From: DATKUA01 sp965602675
Lineage (GTDB): Bacteria > Acidobacteriota > DATKUA01
Direction: 5' to 3'
Assembly: GCA_965602675.1 (NCBI GenBank)
Contig: CBFCZO010000007.1
Coordinates: 7,887-71,886 of the forward strand
DNA length: 64,000 nt
Made by a program: the position numbers and the translations under genes. This document shows, in pieces, positions 9,216 to 18,225 of this stretch (positions are counted from its first letter, which is position 1; the number at the start of each line of letters is the position of its first letter). The notes under the pieces were generated by a model. The model did no database searches. It worked only from the letters and a program-made list of their open reading frames with translations, and was not told the DNA's origin.

Positions 9216-11375
9216 GTGAATTCGTTCTTGAGAACCGTTACGGCGGCCGTAGCCGTTTCCGCTGCTCTCGCACTGATTCTGACGGCCGGTGGTTGCAGCC
9301 GCGGAGAAGAAACCAAGCCGACCGCGGCTCTGGCCGCAAAGCCGGATAAGATAAATATCCTGCTGTTGACAATAGACACGTTGCGCACGGACCACCTCGG
9401 CTGCTATGGCAACGAGATAGTCGAAACCCCCGAGATCGACCGCATCGCGGCCGAAGGTGCGCGCTTCGATTTCTGCGTCGCCCACAACACGGTCACGTTG
9501 CCGAGCCACATCAATATTCTCACCGGGGAAGATCCCAGAACTCACGGCGTGCACGACAACACCGGTTTCCGCCTGAAGCCGGAGACGGTCACGATCGCCG
9601 AGATTCTACACGACGCGGGTTACGGCACGGGTGCGTTCGTCGCCGCTTTTGTTCTCGACAGCCGCTACGGCATCGACCAGGGATTCGATCTCTACGATGA
9701 CTACTACGGCATTAACCGTCCGGGCAACCCGCTGATCTCCGAACGTCCCGCCAATGAGGTGGTCGATCCGGCCCTGCAGTGGATCAAGGGCCAGGGAGAT
9801 AAACCCTGGTTCGCTTGGATCCATGTTTACGATCCCCACGCACCCCACCAGGTGGCGGAGCCGTTTGCCAGAAAATTCAAGGATAACCTCTACGCCGGTG
9901 AGGTCAGCTTCGTCGACCTCAATTTTGGAAAGGTGTTCGACTACCTGCGCAACAGCGGCAAGATAGACAACACCCTGATTATAATCACCGCCGACCACGG
10001 GGAAGGTCTCGGCGACCACGGCGAAGACACCCACGGAATATTCGCCTATAACCCGACACTCTGGATTCCACTGATTATCCGGGCGCCGTGGTCCATACCC
10101 TCCGGAACCGTTGTCGAGCGCCGCGTTCGCCACATAGACATTTTACCGACGATCCTGGACACCCTCGCAATCGAGGTACCTGAAAATAAGGGAGGCGAGT
10201 CCCTTCTTGCAGTGGCGAAGACGAGGGCTCCCGGCAATGCACCCGACAGCTATTTCGAAGCCCTCAGCGCCTCCTTCAACAGAGGCTGGGCACCGCTGCG
10301 CGGAGTGCTGCACGACAACTGGAAATACATCGACCTGCCCCTGCCCGAGCTCTACGACATGGCCGCTGATTTCCAAGAAAAATCGAACCTGATTGAATCC
10401 AGGGCGGGGACCGCCGCGTCGCTCCGTCGCATTCTGTCGCAGCTGCGGGAAGGCGAGGACGACGCATTCGAGTCGCGGATCACAGAAAGCGAGGAAACGC
10501 GCCAACGCCTGCGCAACCTCGGTTATCTGACCGGCACAAATGTGATCGATAAAAAGACGCACGGCCCCCATGACGACCCCAAGAATCTCATCGGACTCAG
10601 CAACCGGCTCGACAAGGGCGTCTCGCTGGCCACCGCCGGCAAATGGGATGAAGCCGAAGAAGTTCTCACTGCCCTGATCAATGAACAACCCGATATGGCG
10701 ATCGCCTACAAGCATCTCGCGTGGGTTTATACCGATTCCGGGAGGCCTCAGCAGGCTGTGGAATTGATGGATGCCGCGGCGAAGAGAGGCATCGGCGGTA
10801 ACGAGACCCTCACAGGCCTTGCGATGGCCCTCCAGGAAGCCGGCGAATCCAGGCGGTCTGTGGAAATACTCGAGGTGATCCGGCAGGACAATCCCGACGA
10901 TATCGAGATCCTGCATTACCTCGCGATGGGCTTCGGAAATCTGGGCGAGGTGGCTAAATCGGAGGACCTGTTCATCCAGGTGCTTGAGCGCGATCCGAGT
11001 TTCCTGGAAGCCAGAGGTAACCTCGGCTGGCTACTCCTCGATGGCGGCCGCGAGCAGGAAGCCATGGAGCAGTTCAACATCGCCCTCAGGCAATTCCCTT
11101 ATCACGCCAATTCGCTGCACGGAAAGGGATTGATCTATGAACGGTTCAAGAGGTGGGATGACGCAGTTGCCGCTTACCGTGAAGCCCTGAAAGCCGACCG
11201 CAAGCGCTACCCTGCGATGCTGCAACTGGCGATCGTGCTCACCCGTAGAGGCGATTTCACAGAGGCGATTCCTCTGCTCGAACAATTCCTCAAAGAAGCT
11301 CCGGCAGGCAAGTATCCCGAAGAGCGAGCCGGAGCTCAGCGGCTGCTCAGCAGGTTGAAACAGCACGGTCAGTAG
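9216..11375 (+). CDS. Sulfatase-like hydrolase/transferase with TPR domain, lipoprotein (copy 2)
   Basis: A tandem paralogue of the preceding gene, also 719 residues. The open frame extends back to 9012 inside copy 1, but the GTG at 9216 is preferred: GAGGAG lies 7 nt upstream (9203-9208), it begins a clean lipoprotein signal (lipobox ending A-G-G-C, Cys27), and it makes both copies equal in length. The sulfatase fold shows LLLTIDTLRTDHLGCYG, NTVTLPSHINILTG and TADHGEGLGDHGEDTHG; the nucleophile position is again Thr (T94-L-P-S-H98). TPRs fill the C-terminal 260 residues. The gap to copy 1 is 58 nt and there is no terminator between, so the two are probably co-transcribed. The parallel loss of the formylglycine residue in both argues for a conserved non-sulfatase chemistry rather than decay. 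Confidence 0.88.
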   Translation: MNSFLRTVTAAVAVSAALALILTAGGCSRGEETKPTAALAAKPDKINILLLTIDTLRTDHLGCYGNEIVETPEIDRIAAEGARFDFCVAHNTVTLPSHINILTGEDPRTHGVHDNTGFRLKPETVTIAEILHDAGYGTGAFVAAFVLDSRYGIDQGFDLYDDYYGINRPGNPLISERPANEVVDPALQWIKGQGDKPWFAWIHVYDPHAPHQVAEPFARKFKDNLYAGEVSFVDLNFGKVFDYLRNSGKIDNTLIIITADHGEGLGDHGEDTHGIFAYNPTLWIPLIIRAPWSIPSGTVVERRVRHIDILPTILDTLAIEVPENKGGESLLAVAKTRAPGNAPDSYFEALSASFNRGWAPLRGVLHDNWKYIDLPLPELYDMAADFQEKSNLIESRAGTAASLRRILSQLREGEDDAFESRITESEETRQRLRNLGYLTGTNVIDKKTHGPHDDPKNLIGLSNRLDKGVSLATAGKWDEAEEVLTALINEQPDMAIAYKHLAWVYTDSGRPQQAVELMDAAAKRGIGGNETLTGLAMALQEAGESRRSVEILEVIRQDNPDDIEILHYLAMGFGNLGEVAKSEDLFIQVLERDPSFLEARGNLGWLLLDGGREQEAMEQFNIALRQFPYHANSLHGKGLIYERFKRWDDAVAAYREALKADRKRYPAMLQLAIVLTRRGDFTEAIPLLEQFLKEAPAGKYPEERAGAQRLLSRLKQHGQ

Positions 11376-11901
11376 ACACTGGATTTATCAACTTGAAGAG
11401 ATAGATCAAACAACCCGCCGACACCTGCGCTCTCTACCCGCTGGTTTAACGGGATTACATCTCGGCTCCTTCCTCCAACCGGACGGCATGTTGCCCCCCC
11501 CCTGATAAATCCGAAAAGCGGGCGACGGAATAAACCTCTTATTACCATCATGCCACAGGACTTGGAGGAAGGAACTCTCGCGCCGCGCTGTGGCCGCTCG
11601 CCCGCCAAACTCTGACCGACTCAATAAAACTCCCGAAGCTTAGACAAAACGCTGAACGCAATATACAAGTTCCCGAATCAATAATACGGTGTAACGTATT
11701 CAATATTATACATCGTAAATCATTTATTCTACACCACTTGTAACACTTAATATTATAATCGCAATAGCAAATCCATTTATCTGTTGTGGCACTACAGAAA
11801 TATGTATACACGTACTTGAAGTGTCGATTCATAATTATGTAACCCCATTGTTTGCAATGGAATAAAATCGCCTATTTGTGTCAACTTTCACCTGCCGCAT
11901 T
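11376..11901. other. Gene-free AT-rich stretch upstream of receptor 1
   Basis: No supported gene was found; short minus-strand open frames here have no ribosome sites or family features. The second half is strongly AT-rich. The inverted repeat AATACG-N6-CGTATT (11683-11700) lies about 200 nt before the sigma-54 element of receptor 1 and is a possible activator site. A run of eight C residues occurs near 11495-11502. Confidence 0.5.
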
Positions 11902-11916
11902 TGGCACACACATTGC
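11902..11916 (+). promoter_or_regulatory. Sigma-54 promoter of TonB receptor 1
   Basis: TGGCACACACATTGC matches the sigma-54 consensus TGGCAC-N5-TTGC with GG (11903-11904) and GC (11915-11916) exactly 10 nt apart. Transcription would start near 11928, giving a leader of about 134 nt. The same element precedes both other intact receptors at nearly the same distance. Confidence 0.85.
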
Positions 11917-11971
11917 TTCGATATTCTGGTGTAGGGGAAGGGACTTTTTGACACCTTTATAGTTATCCCGT

Positions 11972-12065
11972 CAGCGCGAGGAAAGGAGGGTGTGTGTATC
12001 TGGCGCTGTCCCCCGCGAGTAGGGTTTATATCTCATCAAATAGAATTTCTAAGGAGATGACATGA
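11972..12065 (+). promoter_or_regulatory. Conserved leader with purine box and possible leader peptide, receptor 1
   Basis: GAAAGGAGG (11981-11989) looks like a perfect Shine-Dalgarno site but lies 72 nt before the receptor ATG, which has its own AAGGAG at 12051-12056. It is enclosed by the inverted repeat CAGCGC (11972-11977) / GCGCTG (12003-12008). A 23-codon frame begins at GTG 11994 and stops at TGA 12063-12065, overlapping the receptor start as ATGA. Function, such as translational coupling or a regulatory hairpin, is inference. Confidence 0.4.
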
Positions 12066-14848
12066 AAAAAATCCTCTTAACCGGTCTGTTACTTGCCGTG
12101 TGCGCAACGTTCGCGCTGGCGCAGACCACAACGGGTTCGATTTACGGAACCGTCAAGACTGCCGACGGGTTGGTGATACCTGACGTCAAGGTCTCACTCT
12201 CGGCCGAGCACGCTGCCACGATAACATCGATGACAAGCCAGCGTGGTGTTTTCCGCTTTGGCGAGCTGCCGATCGGCACCTTCACGCTCACCTTCGAAAA
12301 AGACGGTTACCAGAAGATTGTCCTGGAAGGTGTAGTGGTCAGAATTGCGGCGGCATCGCGCGTCGACATGACGCTCGAGGCCTCGGCAGCCGAGCAGGTA
12401 ATCACGATCACCGGCGAGACCGCCGTTGTCGACCTCAAGAAGACCGGCACGGCAACCAACCTCTCGCAGGACTACCTCGCCAACATCCCCTCGGCGCGCG
12501 ACCCCTGGGTCATCATGGATCAGGTGGCCGGCATCAACGTCGACCGCGTTAACGTCGGCGGCTCCGAGTCGGGTCAGCAGAGCAACTTCGTCTCAAAGGG
12601 CGACGACGGCGACAACGCGATGTGGAACGTCGACGGCATCACCATCACCGACCAGTCGTCGATGTCCTCGCCCGGCTACTACGACTACGACTCTTTCGAA
12701 GAGATGCAGATCACCACGTCCGGCGCCGATGCCTCAATCCAGACCGCCGGCGTGGCACTGAACTTCATCACCAAGCAGGGCAGCGACACCTTACACGGCC
12801 AGGGCAGCGCCTACTATACCGGCGAGAGCCTGCAGGGCGAGAACGTTCCGTCCGACCTGGAAGCCCTCGGCTATGCCGGCAACCAGATCGACAGCATCAA
12901 GGACTACGGCTTCGACGTCGGCGGCCCGATCTGGAAGGGCAACCTCTGGTTCTGGGGCGCCTACCGCATGCAGAACATCTCGATGCTGGCGATCACCGGC
13001 ATGGTCGACGCCACCGAGCTGAAAAACTACAACCTCAAGTTCACCGGCCAGGCAGGCGACCGCAACCGCTGGACCTTCTTCTACACCCGCGGCGAGAAAA
13101 TCAAAACCGGCCGTAACGCGGCCTGGAACCGCCCGCCCGAGACCACCCACGACCAGGGCGGCCCGACCATCCTCTACAAAGTCGAGGATACCTTCCTGGC
13201 GACCGACGACCTTATCCTGTCGGGTAAATTCGCCTACGTCGACAGCGGCTTCTTCCTGATGCCGCAAGGCGGCGACGCCATCCCCTTCCGCGAAGATTCC
13301 ACCTACATGTACGGCGGCTCTTCGTGGTACTACGACACCAAGCGCCCCGAGTACCAGCTCACAGTGACCGGCGAGCAGTATATCGAGGAAGCCTTCGGCG
13401 GCAGCCACGAGATCAAGGCCGGCTTCGAGTGGCGCAAGACCCCTGTGACCTCGCTCTCCGGCTACGGCGCCGACATGTTCCAGGTGCTGTGGGAGGGCGA
13501 GCCTTATGAGGTCTGGCTGACCGGAAAGGTCGACGCCAAAAAGGTGGCGATGCGCACCAGCTTCTACGCGATGGACATCTTCAACATCGACCGCTGGACC
13601 TTCAACATCGGCGTCCGCTACGACCGCCAGTGGGGCTACAACCAGGCCGCCACGGTCGCCGGCAACCCGGTAATCCCAGACATCATTCCCGATCTCAACT
13701 ACCAGGGTACCGACACCGTATTTGAGGTCTCCACTTTCGTGCCCCGCATTGGCGCGACCTACGATGTCTTCGGCGACGGCAAGACCGTTGTCCGTGCCAA
13801 CTTCTCGATCTACGGCGACCAGATCATGGCCGGCACCGCCGAGCTGGTTAACCCGGCCGGCTGGCGCGAGGTCGACATGGAGTGGACCGACCTCAACGGC
13901 GACATGTACCCGCAGCGCAGCGAGCTGGGCGCGATCACCTGGTGGTACGGCCTCAACCCGTTCGATTCCACCGCCGACCCATACGACACCGGCATGAGGA
14001 TCGAGACCAGCCAGCTGCCGCGCACAACCGAGTTCCTCCTCGGCGTGGAACGCGAAGTCATGCCGGAGCTCTCTGTCGCCGGCACCTTTATTTATCGCTA
14101 CATAGACAAGTTCAACTGGCGTCCGGACGATGCATGGGTCAACGATCCCTACACGCTGGCCGGCAGCGTCAGCCAGGGCGGCTTCACCCGCGAGTACTAC
14201 GAGCCGACCGTGGACCCGGCGGGCACCTCGGCATTGCAGCCTCAGCCCGATTACAACCGTAAGTACATGGGCGTCGAATTCCAGGTGACCAAGCGCCTCG
14301 CCGACAAGTGGATGGCCAACGCCTCCTTCTCCTATGGAGACACCAAGGTCTACTACGGAAGCGATAAGGCTTATACCGACCCGACCAACATCCCGGTTCT
14401 CGACGGCTACTCCTACGCCCCGGAGACCAGCGGCAGCGGCAAGGCTTCCATCTTCATGAACTCCAAATGGGCCTTCAAGCTGACCGGACTCTACCAGCTG
14501 CCCTTCGACATCAACATCAGCGGCTACCTCAGCATGCGCGAAGGCTTCGCCTACCCGATCCGCCTGCGCTCACCCTACCGCAATTTCTCGGCCGGCCGCG
14601 CCTACGCCCAGGCAGAGCCGATGGGCGAGAACCACCTGCCGTTACTGACGATGGTCGACTTCCGCGTCGAGAAGACCATTAATGTCAGTGATTTCGGTCG
14701 CCTCGGCATCATCATGGACGTCTTCAACCTGCTCAACACCGACACCACACTCGGCAAGAACCGCGACGGCTGGACCAGCTCATTCGGCCAGGTCACCGAG
14801 ATCGTCAACCCGCGCATCTTCCGCCTCGGCGTGAGATTCCAGTTCTGA
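12062..14848 (+). CDS. Oar-like TonB-dependent outer-membrane receptor 1
   Basis: A 928-residue outer-membrane protein. It has a Sec signal peptide (MKKILLTGLLLAVCATFALA, cut before QTTTG), a carboxypeptidase-regulatory-like beta-sandwich at about residues 24-110 (TGSIYGTVKTADGLVIPDV, FRFGELPIGTFTLTFEKDGY), a TonB plug at about 115-235 (NIPSARDPWVIMDQVAGINV, MWNVDGITITDQSS), then a large beta-barrel ending in RIFRLGVRFQF with the terminal Phe typical of BAM substrates. Oar-like receptors import large substrates such as peptides or glycans using TonB energy. AAGGAG 5 nt before the ATG sets the start. It has its own sigma-54 promoter and terminator. It is very close to receptors 2 and 3, identical over long stretches of the plug, and differs most at about residues 560-740, the likely external loops. 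Confidence 0.92.
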   Translation: MKKILLTGLLLAVCATFALAQTTTGSIYGTVKTADGLVIPDVKVSLSAEHAATITSMTSQRGVFRFGELPIGTFTLTFEKDGYQKIVLEGVVVRIAAASRVDMTLEASAAEQVITITGETAVVDLKKTGTATNLSQDYLANIPSARDPWVIMDQVAGINVDRVNVGGSESGQQSNFVSKGDDGDNAMWNVDGITITDQSSMSSPGYYDYDSFEEMQITTSGADASIQTAGVALNFITKQGSDTLHGQGSAYYTGESLQGENVPSDLEALGYAGNQIDSIKDYGFDVGGPIWKGNLWFWGAYRMQNISMLAITGMVDATELKNYNLKFTGQAGDRNRWTFFYTRGEKIKTGRNAAWNRPPETTHDQGGPTILYKVEDTFLATDDLILSGKFAYVDSGFFLMPQGGDAIPFREDSTYMYGGSSWYYDTKRPEYQLTVTGEQYIEEAFGGSHEIKAGFEWRKTPVTSLSGYGADMFQVLWEGEPYEVWLTGKVDAKKVAMRTSFYAMDIFNIDRWTFNIGVRYDRQWGYNQAATVAGNPVIPDIIPDLNYQGTDTVFEVSTFVPRIGATYDVFGDGKTVVRANFSIYGDQIMAGTAELVNPAGWREVDMEWTDLNGDMYPQRSELGAITWWYGLNPFDSTADPYDTGMRIETSQLPRTTEFLLGVEREVMPELSVAGTFIYRYIDKFNWRPDDAWVNDPYTLAGSVSQGGFTREYYEPTVDPAGTSALQPQPDYNRKYMGVEFQVTKRLADKWMANASFSYGDTKVYYGSDKAYTDPTNIPVLDGYSYAPETSGSGKASIFMNSKWAFKLTGLYQLPFDINISGYLSMREGFAYPIRLRSPYRNFSAGRAYAQAEPMGENHLPLLTMVDFRVEKTINVSDFGRLGIIMDVFNLLNTDTTLGKNRDGWTSSFGQVTEIVNPRIFRLGVRFQF

Positions 14849-14870
14849 CATCGGTTGACGTAGAAGCTTC

Positions 14871-14901
14871 AAAGGCGGGGGGATCCACCCCCGCCTTTCT
14901 T
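14871..14901 (+). terminator. Intrinsic terminator of receptor 1
   Basis: Perfect 11-bp stem AAAGGCGGGGG (14871-14881) / CCCCCGCCTTT (14888-14898), 6-nt loop, followed by CTT. Confidence 0.85.
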
Positions 14902-15194
14902 ACACCCCGGGCAACTCGATATATTTGATCTACTCTACTGCTATTTCTACATACACTACATTTCGATGGATTAACGATCCATAAAAATCATTGTGCATTT
15001 CACCACTTCTGAACCTGCCTCTCCATGACGCCGCTAATGACGGCACCACAGACAGTAACGGAACAACCCAGCCCAAATAAATTCTAATTATCGAATACAA
15101 TTTTTTGTATCAACAATACGAATTATTGAATCAGCGTCGATTGTGAAATCGATTAAGTCATTGAATACGCTACATTTATTCATTGGCAACAATC
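14902..15194. other. Gene-free AT-rich stretch upstream of receptor 2
   Basis: No coding region is seen. It contains the inverted repeat ATACAA-TTTT-TTGTAT at 15095-15110, 100 nt before the sigma-54 element, which is the usual distance of an enhancer-binding-protein site; further GAATAC/GAATC-like words surround it. Activator binding here is only a suggestion. Confidence 0.35.
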
Positions 15195-15209
15195 GGGCAC
15201 AATAGTTGC
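15195..15209 (+). promoter_or_regulatory. Sigma-54 promoter of TonB receptor 2
   Basis: GGGCACAATAGTTGC has GG (15196-15197) and GC (15208-15209) separated by exactly 10 nt and keeps the GGCAC and TTGC cores. Predicted start near 15221, leader about 138 nt. Confidence 0.85.
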
Positions 15210-15272
15210 ATTCTTAATTTGCCAGCGGAGGTTCAACTTTTTGTACAACACATCCAACAAATCGTACGGCGC

Positions 15273-15362
15273 GAAAGGAGGTTGGTGAGGGGGTCCGTAC
15301 AGTTGAGCCTCATTTATAGGGTGTTTGACTTTTCTAAACAAAAGTTACAGGAGATGACATGA
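15273..15362 (+). promoter_or_regulatory. Conserved leader with purine box and possible leader peptide, receptor 2
   Basis: GAAAGGAGG at 15273-15281 lies 77 nt before the ATG. A 25-codon frame from GTG 15285 (or TTG 15282) ends at TGA 15360-15362, overlapping the receptor start codon as ATGA, as in receptor 1. TGAGG (15286-15290) can pair with CCTCA (15308-15312). The peptide sequence is not conserved between receptors apart from the last few codons, so coding is unproven. Confidence 0.4.
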
Positions 15363-18142
15363 AAAAAATCCTCTTAACCAGTCTGTTGCTGGCGCTGTGT
15401 GCAACAGTCGCGCTGGCGCAGACCACAACGGGTTCGATTTACGGAACCGTCAAGACAGCCGAAGGATTGATTATTACGGAAGCTAAAGTCACGTTGTCTG
15501 CCGAGCACGCAGCAGGGAAGACAGTGATGACCAGCAACCGCGGCACTTTCCGCTTCGGTGAGCTGCCGATCGGCGCCTTCACGGTGACCTTCGAAAAAGA
15601 GGGCTACCAGACCCTAATCCTCGAAGGCGTGATTGTTCGCCTGGGCGCCGCAGCTCGCGTCGACGCCACCCTCGAGGTTTCGGCGGTCGAGCAGGTGATC
15701 ACCATCACCGGCGAGACCGCGGTGGTTGACATGAAGAAAACGGGGACGGCCACCAACATCTCACAGGACTACCTCGCCAATATCCCGTCGGCGCGCGACC
15801 CCTGGGTCATCATGGACCAGGTGGCCGGTATTAACGTCGACCGCGTCAACGTCGGCGGCTCCGAGTCGGGTCAGCAGAGTAACTTTGTCTCCAAGGGCGA
15901 CGACGGCGACAACGCGATGTGGAACGTCGACGGCGTCACCATCACAGACCAGTCGTCAATGTCCTCACCGGGCTACTACGACTACGACTCCTTCGAAGAG
16001 ATGCAGATCACCACATCCGGCGCCGACGCCTCGATTCAGACCGCCGGCGTTGCGCTGAACTTCATCACCAAGCAGGGCAGCGACACCTTCCACGGCCAGG
16101 GCAGCGCATACTACACCGGCGAGAGCCTGCAGGGCGAGAACATACCCTCCGACTTGGAAGCCCTGGGCTACGCCGGCAACAAGATCGACAGCATCAAGGA
16201 CTACGGCTTCGACGTCGGCGGCCCGATCTGGAAGGGCAACATCTGGTTCTGGGGCGCCTATCGCATGCAGGACATCTCGATGCTGACGATTACCGGCACA
16301 ACGGACGCCACCGAGCTGAAGAACTACAACCTTAAGTTCACCGGTCAGGCCGGTGACCGCAACCGCTGGACCTTCTTCTACAACCGCGGCGAGAAGATCA
16401 AGACCGGCCGTAACGCGGCCTGGAACCGTCCGCCCGAGACCACCCACGACCAGGGCGGCCCGGGCATAATCTACAAGATCGAGGACACCTTCCTGGCGAC
16501 CGACGACCTTATCCTGTCGGGTAAATTCGCCTATGTCGACAGCGGCTTCTTCATGATGCCGCAAGGCGGCGACGCCATCCCCTTCCGCGAGGACTCCACC
16601 GGTATGTACGGCGGCTCTTCGTGGTACTACGACACCATGCGTCCGCAATACCAGTTTACCGTGACTGGCGAGCAGTACATCGACGAGGCCTTCGGCGGCA
16701 GCCACGAGATCAAGGCCGGCTTCGAGTGGCGCAAGACCCCGGTGACCTCGCTCTCCGGCTACGGCGCCGATATGTTCCAGGTGCTGTGGGAGGGCGAGCC
16801 TTATGAGGTCTGGCTGACCGGAAAGGTCGACGCCAAAAAGGTGGCGATGCGCACCAGCTTCTACGCGATGGACATCTTCAACCGCGATCGCTGGACCTTC
16901 AACTTCGGCGTGCGCTACGACCACCAGTGGGGCTACAACGTAGCTTCGCAGGCAGGCGGCAATCCGGTCATCCCCGACCTGATCCCCGACCTCAACTACG
17001 GCGGCACCGACACAGTTTTCAAAACCACTGATTTCCTGCCGCGCTTCGGCTTGACCTATGACATCTTCGGCGACGGCAAGACGATTTTCCGCGGTAACTT
17101 CTCGATCTACGGCGACCAGATCATGGCCGGCACCGCTGCAACGGTTAACCCGCTGACTTGGCGCGAGATCGATTACGAGTGGACCGACCTCAACGGCGAC
17201 ATGTACCCGCAGCGTAACGAACTTGGTGCGATCACCTGGTGGGGAGGCCTCAACCCGTTCGACCCCGGAGATCCGCTCGACAACGGCCGCAGGATCGAGA
17301 CCGACCAGCTGCCCACTACCTATGAGGTTATCTTCGGCGCCGAGCGTGAAGTTATGCCGGAGCTGGCGGTTTCGGGAACCTTCATATACCGCTACTTCAC
17401 CGACTACAACTGGCGTCCGGACGACGCATGGGTCAACGATCCTTACACGCTGGCCGGCAGCGTCACCCAGGGCGGCTTCACCCGCGAGTACTACGAGCCG
17501 ACAATGCAGCCGAGAGGCACTTCGGCATTGCAGCCCCTGGCCGATTACCACCAAAAGTACATGGGCTTCGAGTTCACCGTGACCAAGCGCCTCGCCGACA
17601 AGTGGATGGCCAACGCCTCCTTCTCCTACGGCGACACCAAGGTCTACTACGACAGCGACGCGGCCTACACCGATCCCACCAACATCTCGGTTCTCAACGG
17701 CTACTCCTACGCCCCGCAGACGAGCGGCAGCGGAAAGGCTTCCATCTTCATGAACTCCAAGTGGGCCTTCAAGCTCACAGGACTCTACCAGTTGCCCCTC
17801 GACATCAACATCAGCGGCTACATCAGCATGCGCGAAGGCTTCGCCTACCCGATCCGCCTGCGTTCGCCCTACCGCAACTTCTCGGCGGGCCGCGTCTACG
17901 CCCAGGCAGAGCCGATGGGCGAGAACCACCTGCCGTTGCTCACGATGGTGGACTTCCGTGTTGAAAAGACCTTCAGGATCCAGGATTTCGGCCGCCTCGG
18001 CCTGATCATGGACGTCTTCAACCTGCTCAACACCAACACCACACTCGGCAAGAACCGCGACGCCTGGACCAGCTCATTCGGCCAGGTCACAGAGATCGTC
18101 AACCCGCGCGTCTTCCGCCTCGGAGTGCGCTTCCAGTTCTAA
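15359..18142 (+). CDS. Oar-like TonB-dependent outer-membrane receptor 2
   Basis: A 927-residue paralogue of receptor 1 with the same order: signal peptide ending ALA, carboxypeptidase-regulatory-like domain (TGSIYGTVKTAEGLIITEA), plug with the same NIPSARDPWVIMDQVAGINV and MWNVDGVTITDQ blocks, and a barrel ending RVFRLGVRFQF. CAGGAG lies 5 nt before the ATG. Between 16688 and 16882 it differs from receptor 1 at only 2 of 195 nucleotides although other parts, including the signal and regulatory domain, have diverged clearly; this patchwork is the mark of gene conversion. It has its own sigma-54 promoter and terminator. The substrate is unknown; duplicated receptors with divergent barrel loops suggest related but different ligands. 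Confidence 0.92.
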   Translation: MKKILLTSLLLALCATVALAQTTTGSIYGTVKTAEGLIITEAKVTLSAEHAAGKTVMTSNRGTFRFGELPIGAFTVTFEKEGYQTLILEGVIVRLGAAARVDATLEVSAVEQVITITGETAVVDMKKTGTATNISQDYLANIPSARDPWVIMDQVAGINVDRVNVGGSESGQQSNFVSKGDDGDNAMWNVDGVTITDQSSMSSPGYYDYDSFEEMQITTSGADASIQTAGVALNFITKQGSDTFHGQGSAYYTGESLQGENIPSDLEALGYAGNKIDSIKDYGFDVGGPIWKGNIWFWGAYRMQDISMLTITGTTDATELKNYNLKFTGQAGDRNRWTFFYNRGEKIKTGRNAAWNRPPETTHDQGGPGIIYKIEDTFLATDDLILSGKFAYVDSGFFMMPQGGDAIPFREDSTGMYGGSSWYYDTMRPQYQFTVTGEQYIDEAFGGSHEIKAGFEWRKTPVTSLSGYGADMFQVLWEGEPYEVWLTGKVDAKKVAMRTSFYAMDIFNRDRWTFNFGVRYDHQWGYNVASQAGGNPVIPDLIPDLNYGGTDTVFKTTDFLPRFGLTYDIFGDGKTIFRGNFSIYGDQIMAGTAATVNPLTWREIDYEWTDLNGDMYPQRNELGAITWWGGLNPFDPGDPLDNGRRIETDQLPTTYEVIFGAEREVMPELAVSGTFIYRYFTDYNWRPDDAWVNDPYTLAGSVTQGGFTREYYEPTMQPRGTSALQPLADYHQKYMGFEFTVTKRLADKWMANASFSYGDTKVYYDSDAAYTDPTNISVLNGYSYAPQTSGSGKASIFMNSKWAFKLTGLYQLPLDINISGYISMREGFAYPIRLRSPYRNFSAGRVYAQAEPMGENHLPLLTMVDFRVEKTFRIQDFGRLGLIMDVFNLLNTNTTLGKNRDAWTSSFGQVTEIVNPRVFRLGVRFQF

Positions 18143-18161
18143 GCGGTTACTGACCGACGTC

Positions 18162-18198
18162 AAAGGGCGGGGAGGATTATCCTTCCCGCCCTTTTCTT
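18162..18198 (+). terminator. Intrinsic terminator of receptor 2
   Basis: Long stem starting AAAGGGCGGGGAGG and closing with CCTTCCCGCCCTTT around the loop ATTAT, one G-T pair, followed by TCTT. Confidence 0.85.
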
Positions 18199-18225
18199 AC
18201 AACCCGCCTTCCAAGTCCAAAACTC

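Noticed and set aside
11548..11832. 94-residue minus-strand frame in the AT-rich region before receptor 1
   Set aside because: Cys/Tyr/Ile-rich sequence typical of AT-rich noncoding DNA, no ribosome site.
15965..17929. 654-residue minus-strand frame opposite receptor 2
   Set aside because: Shadow frame; the plus strand encodes a conserved receptor.
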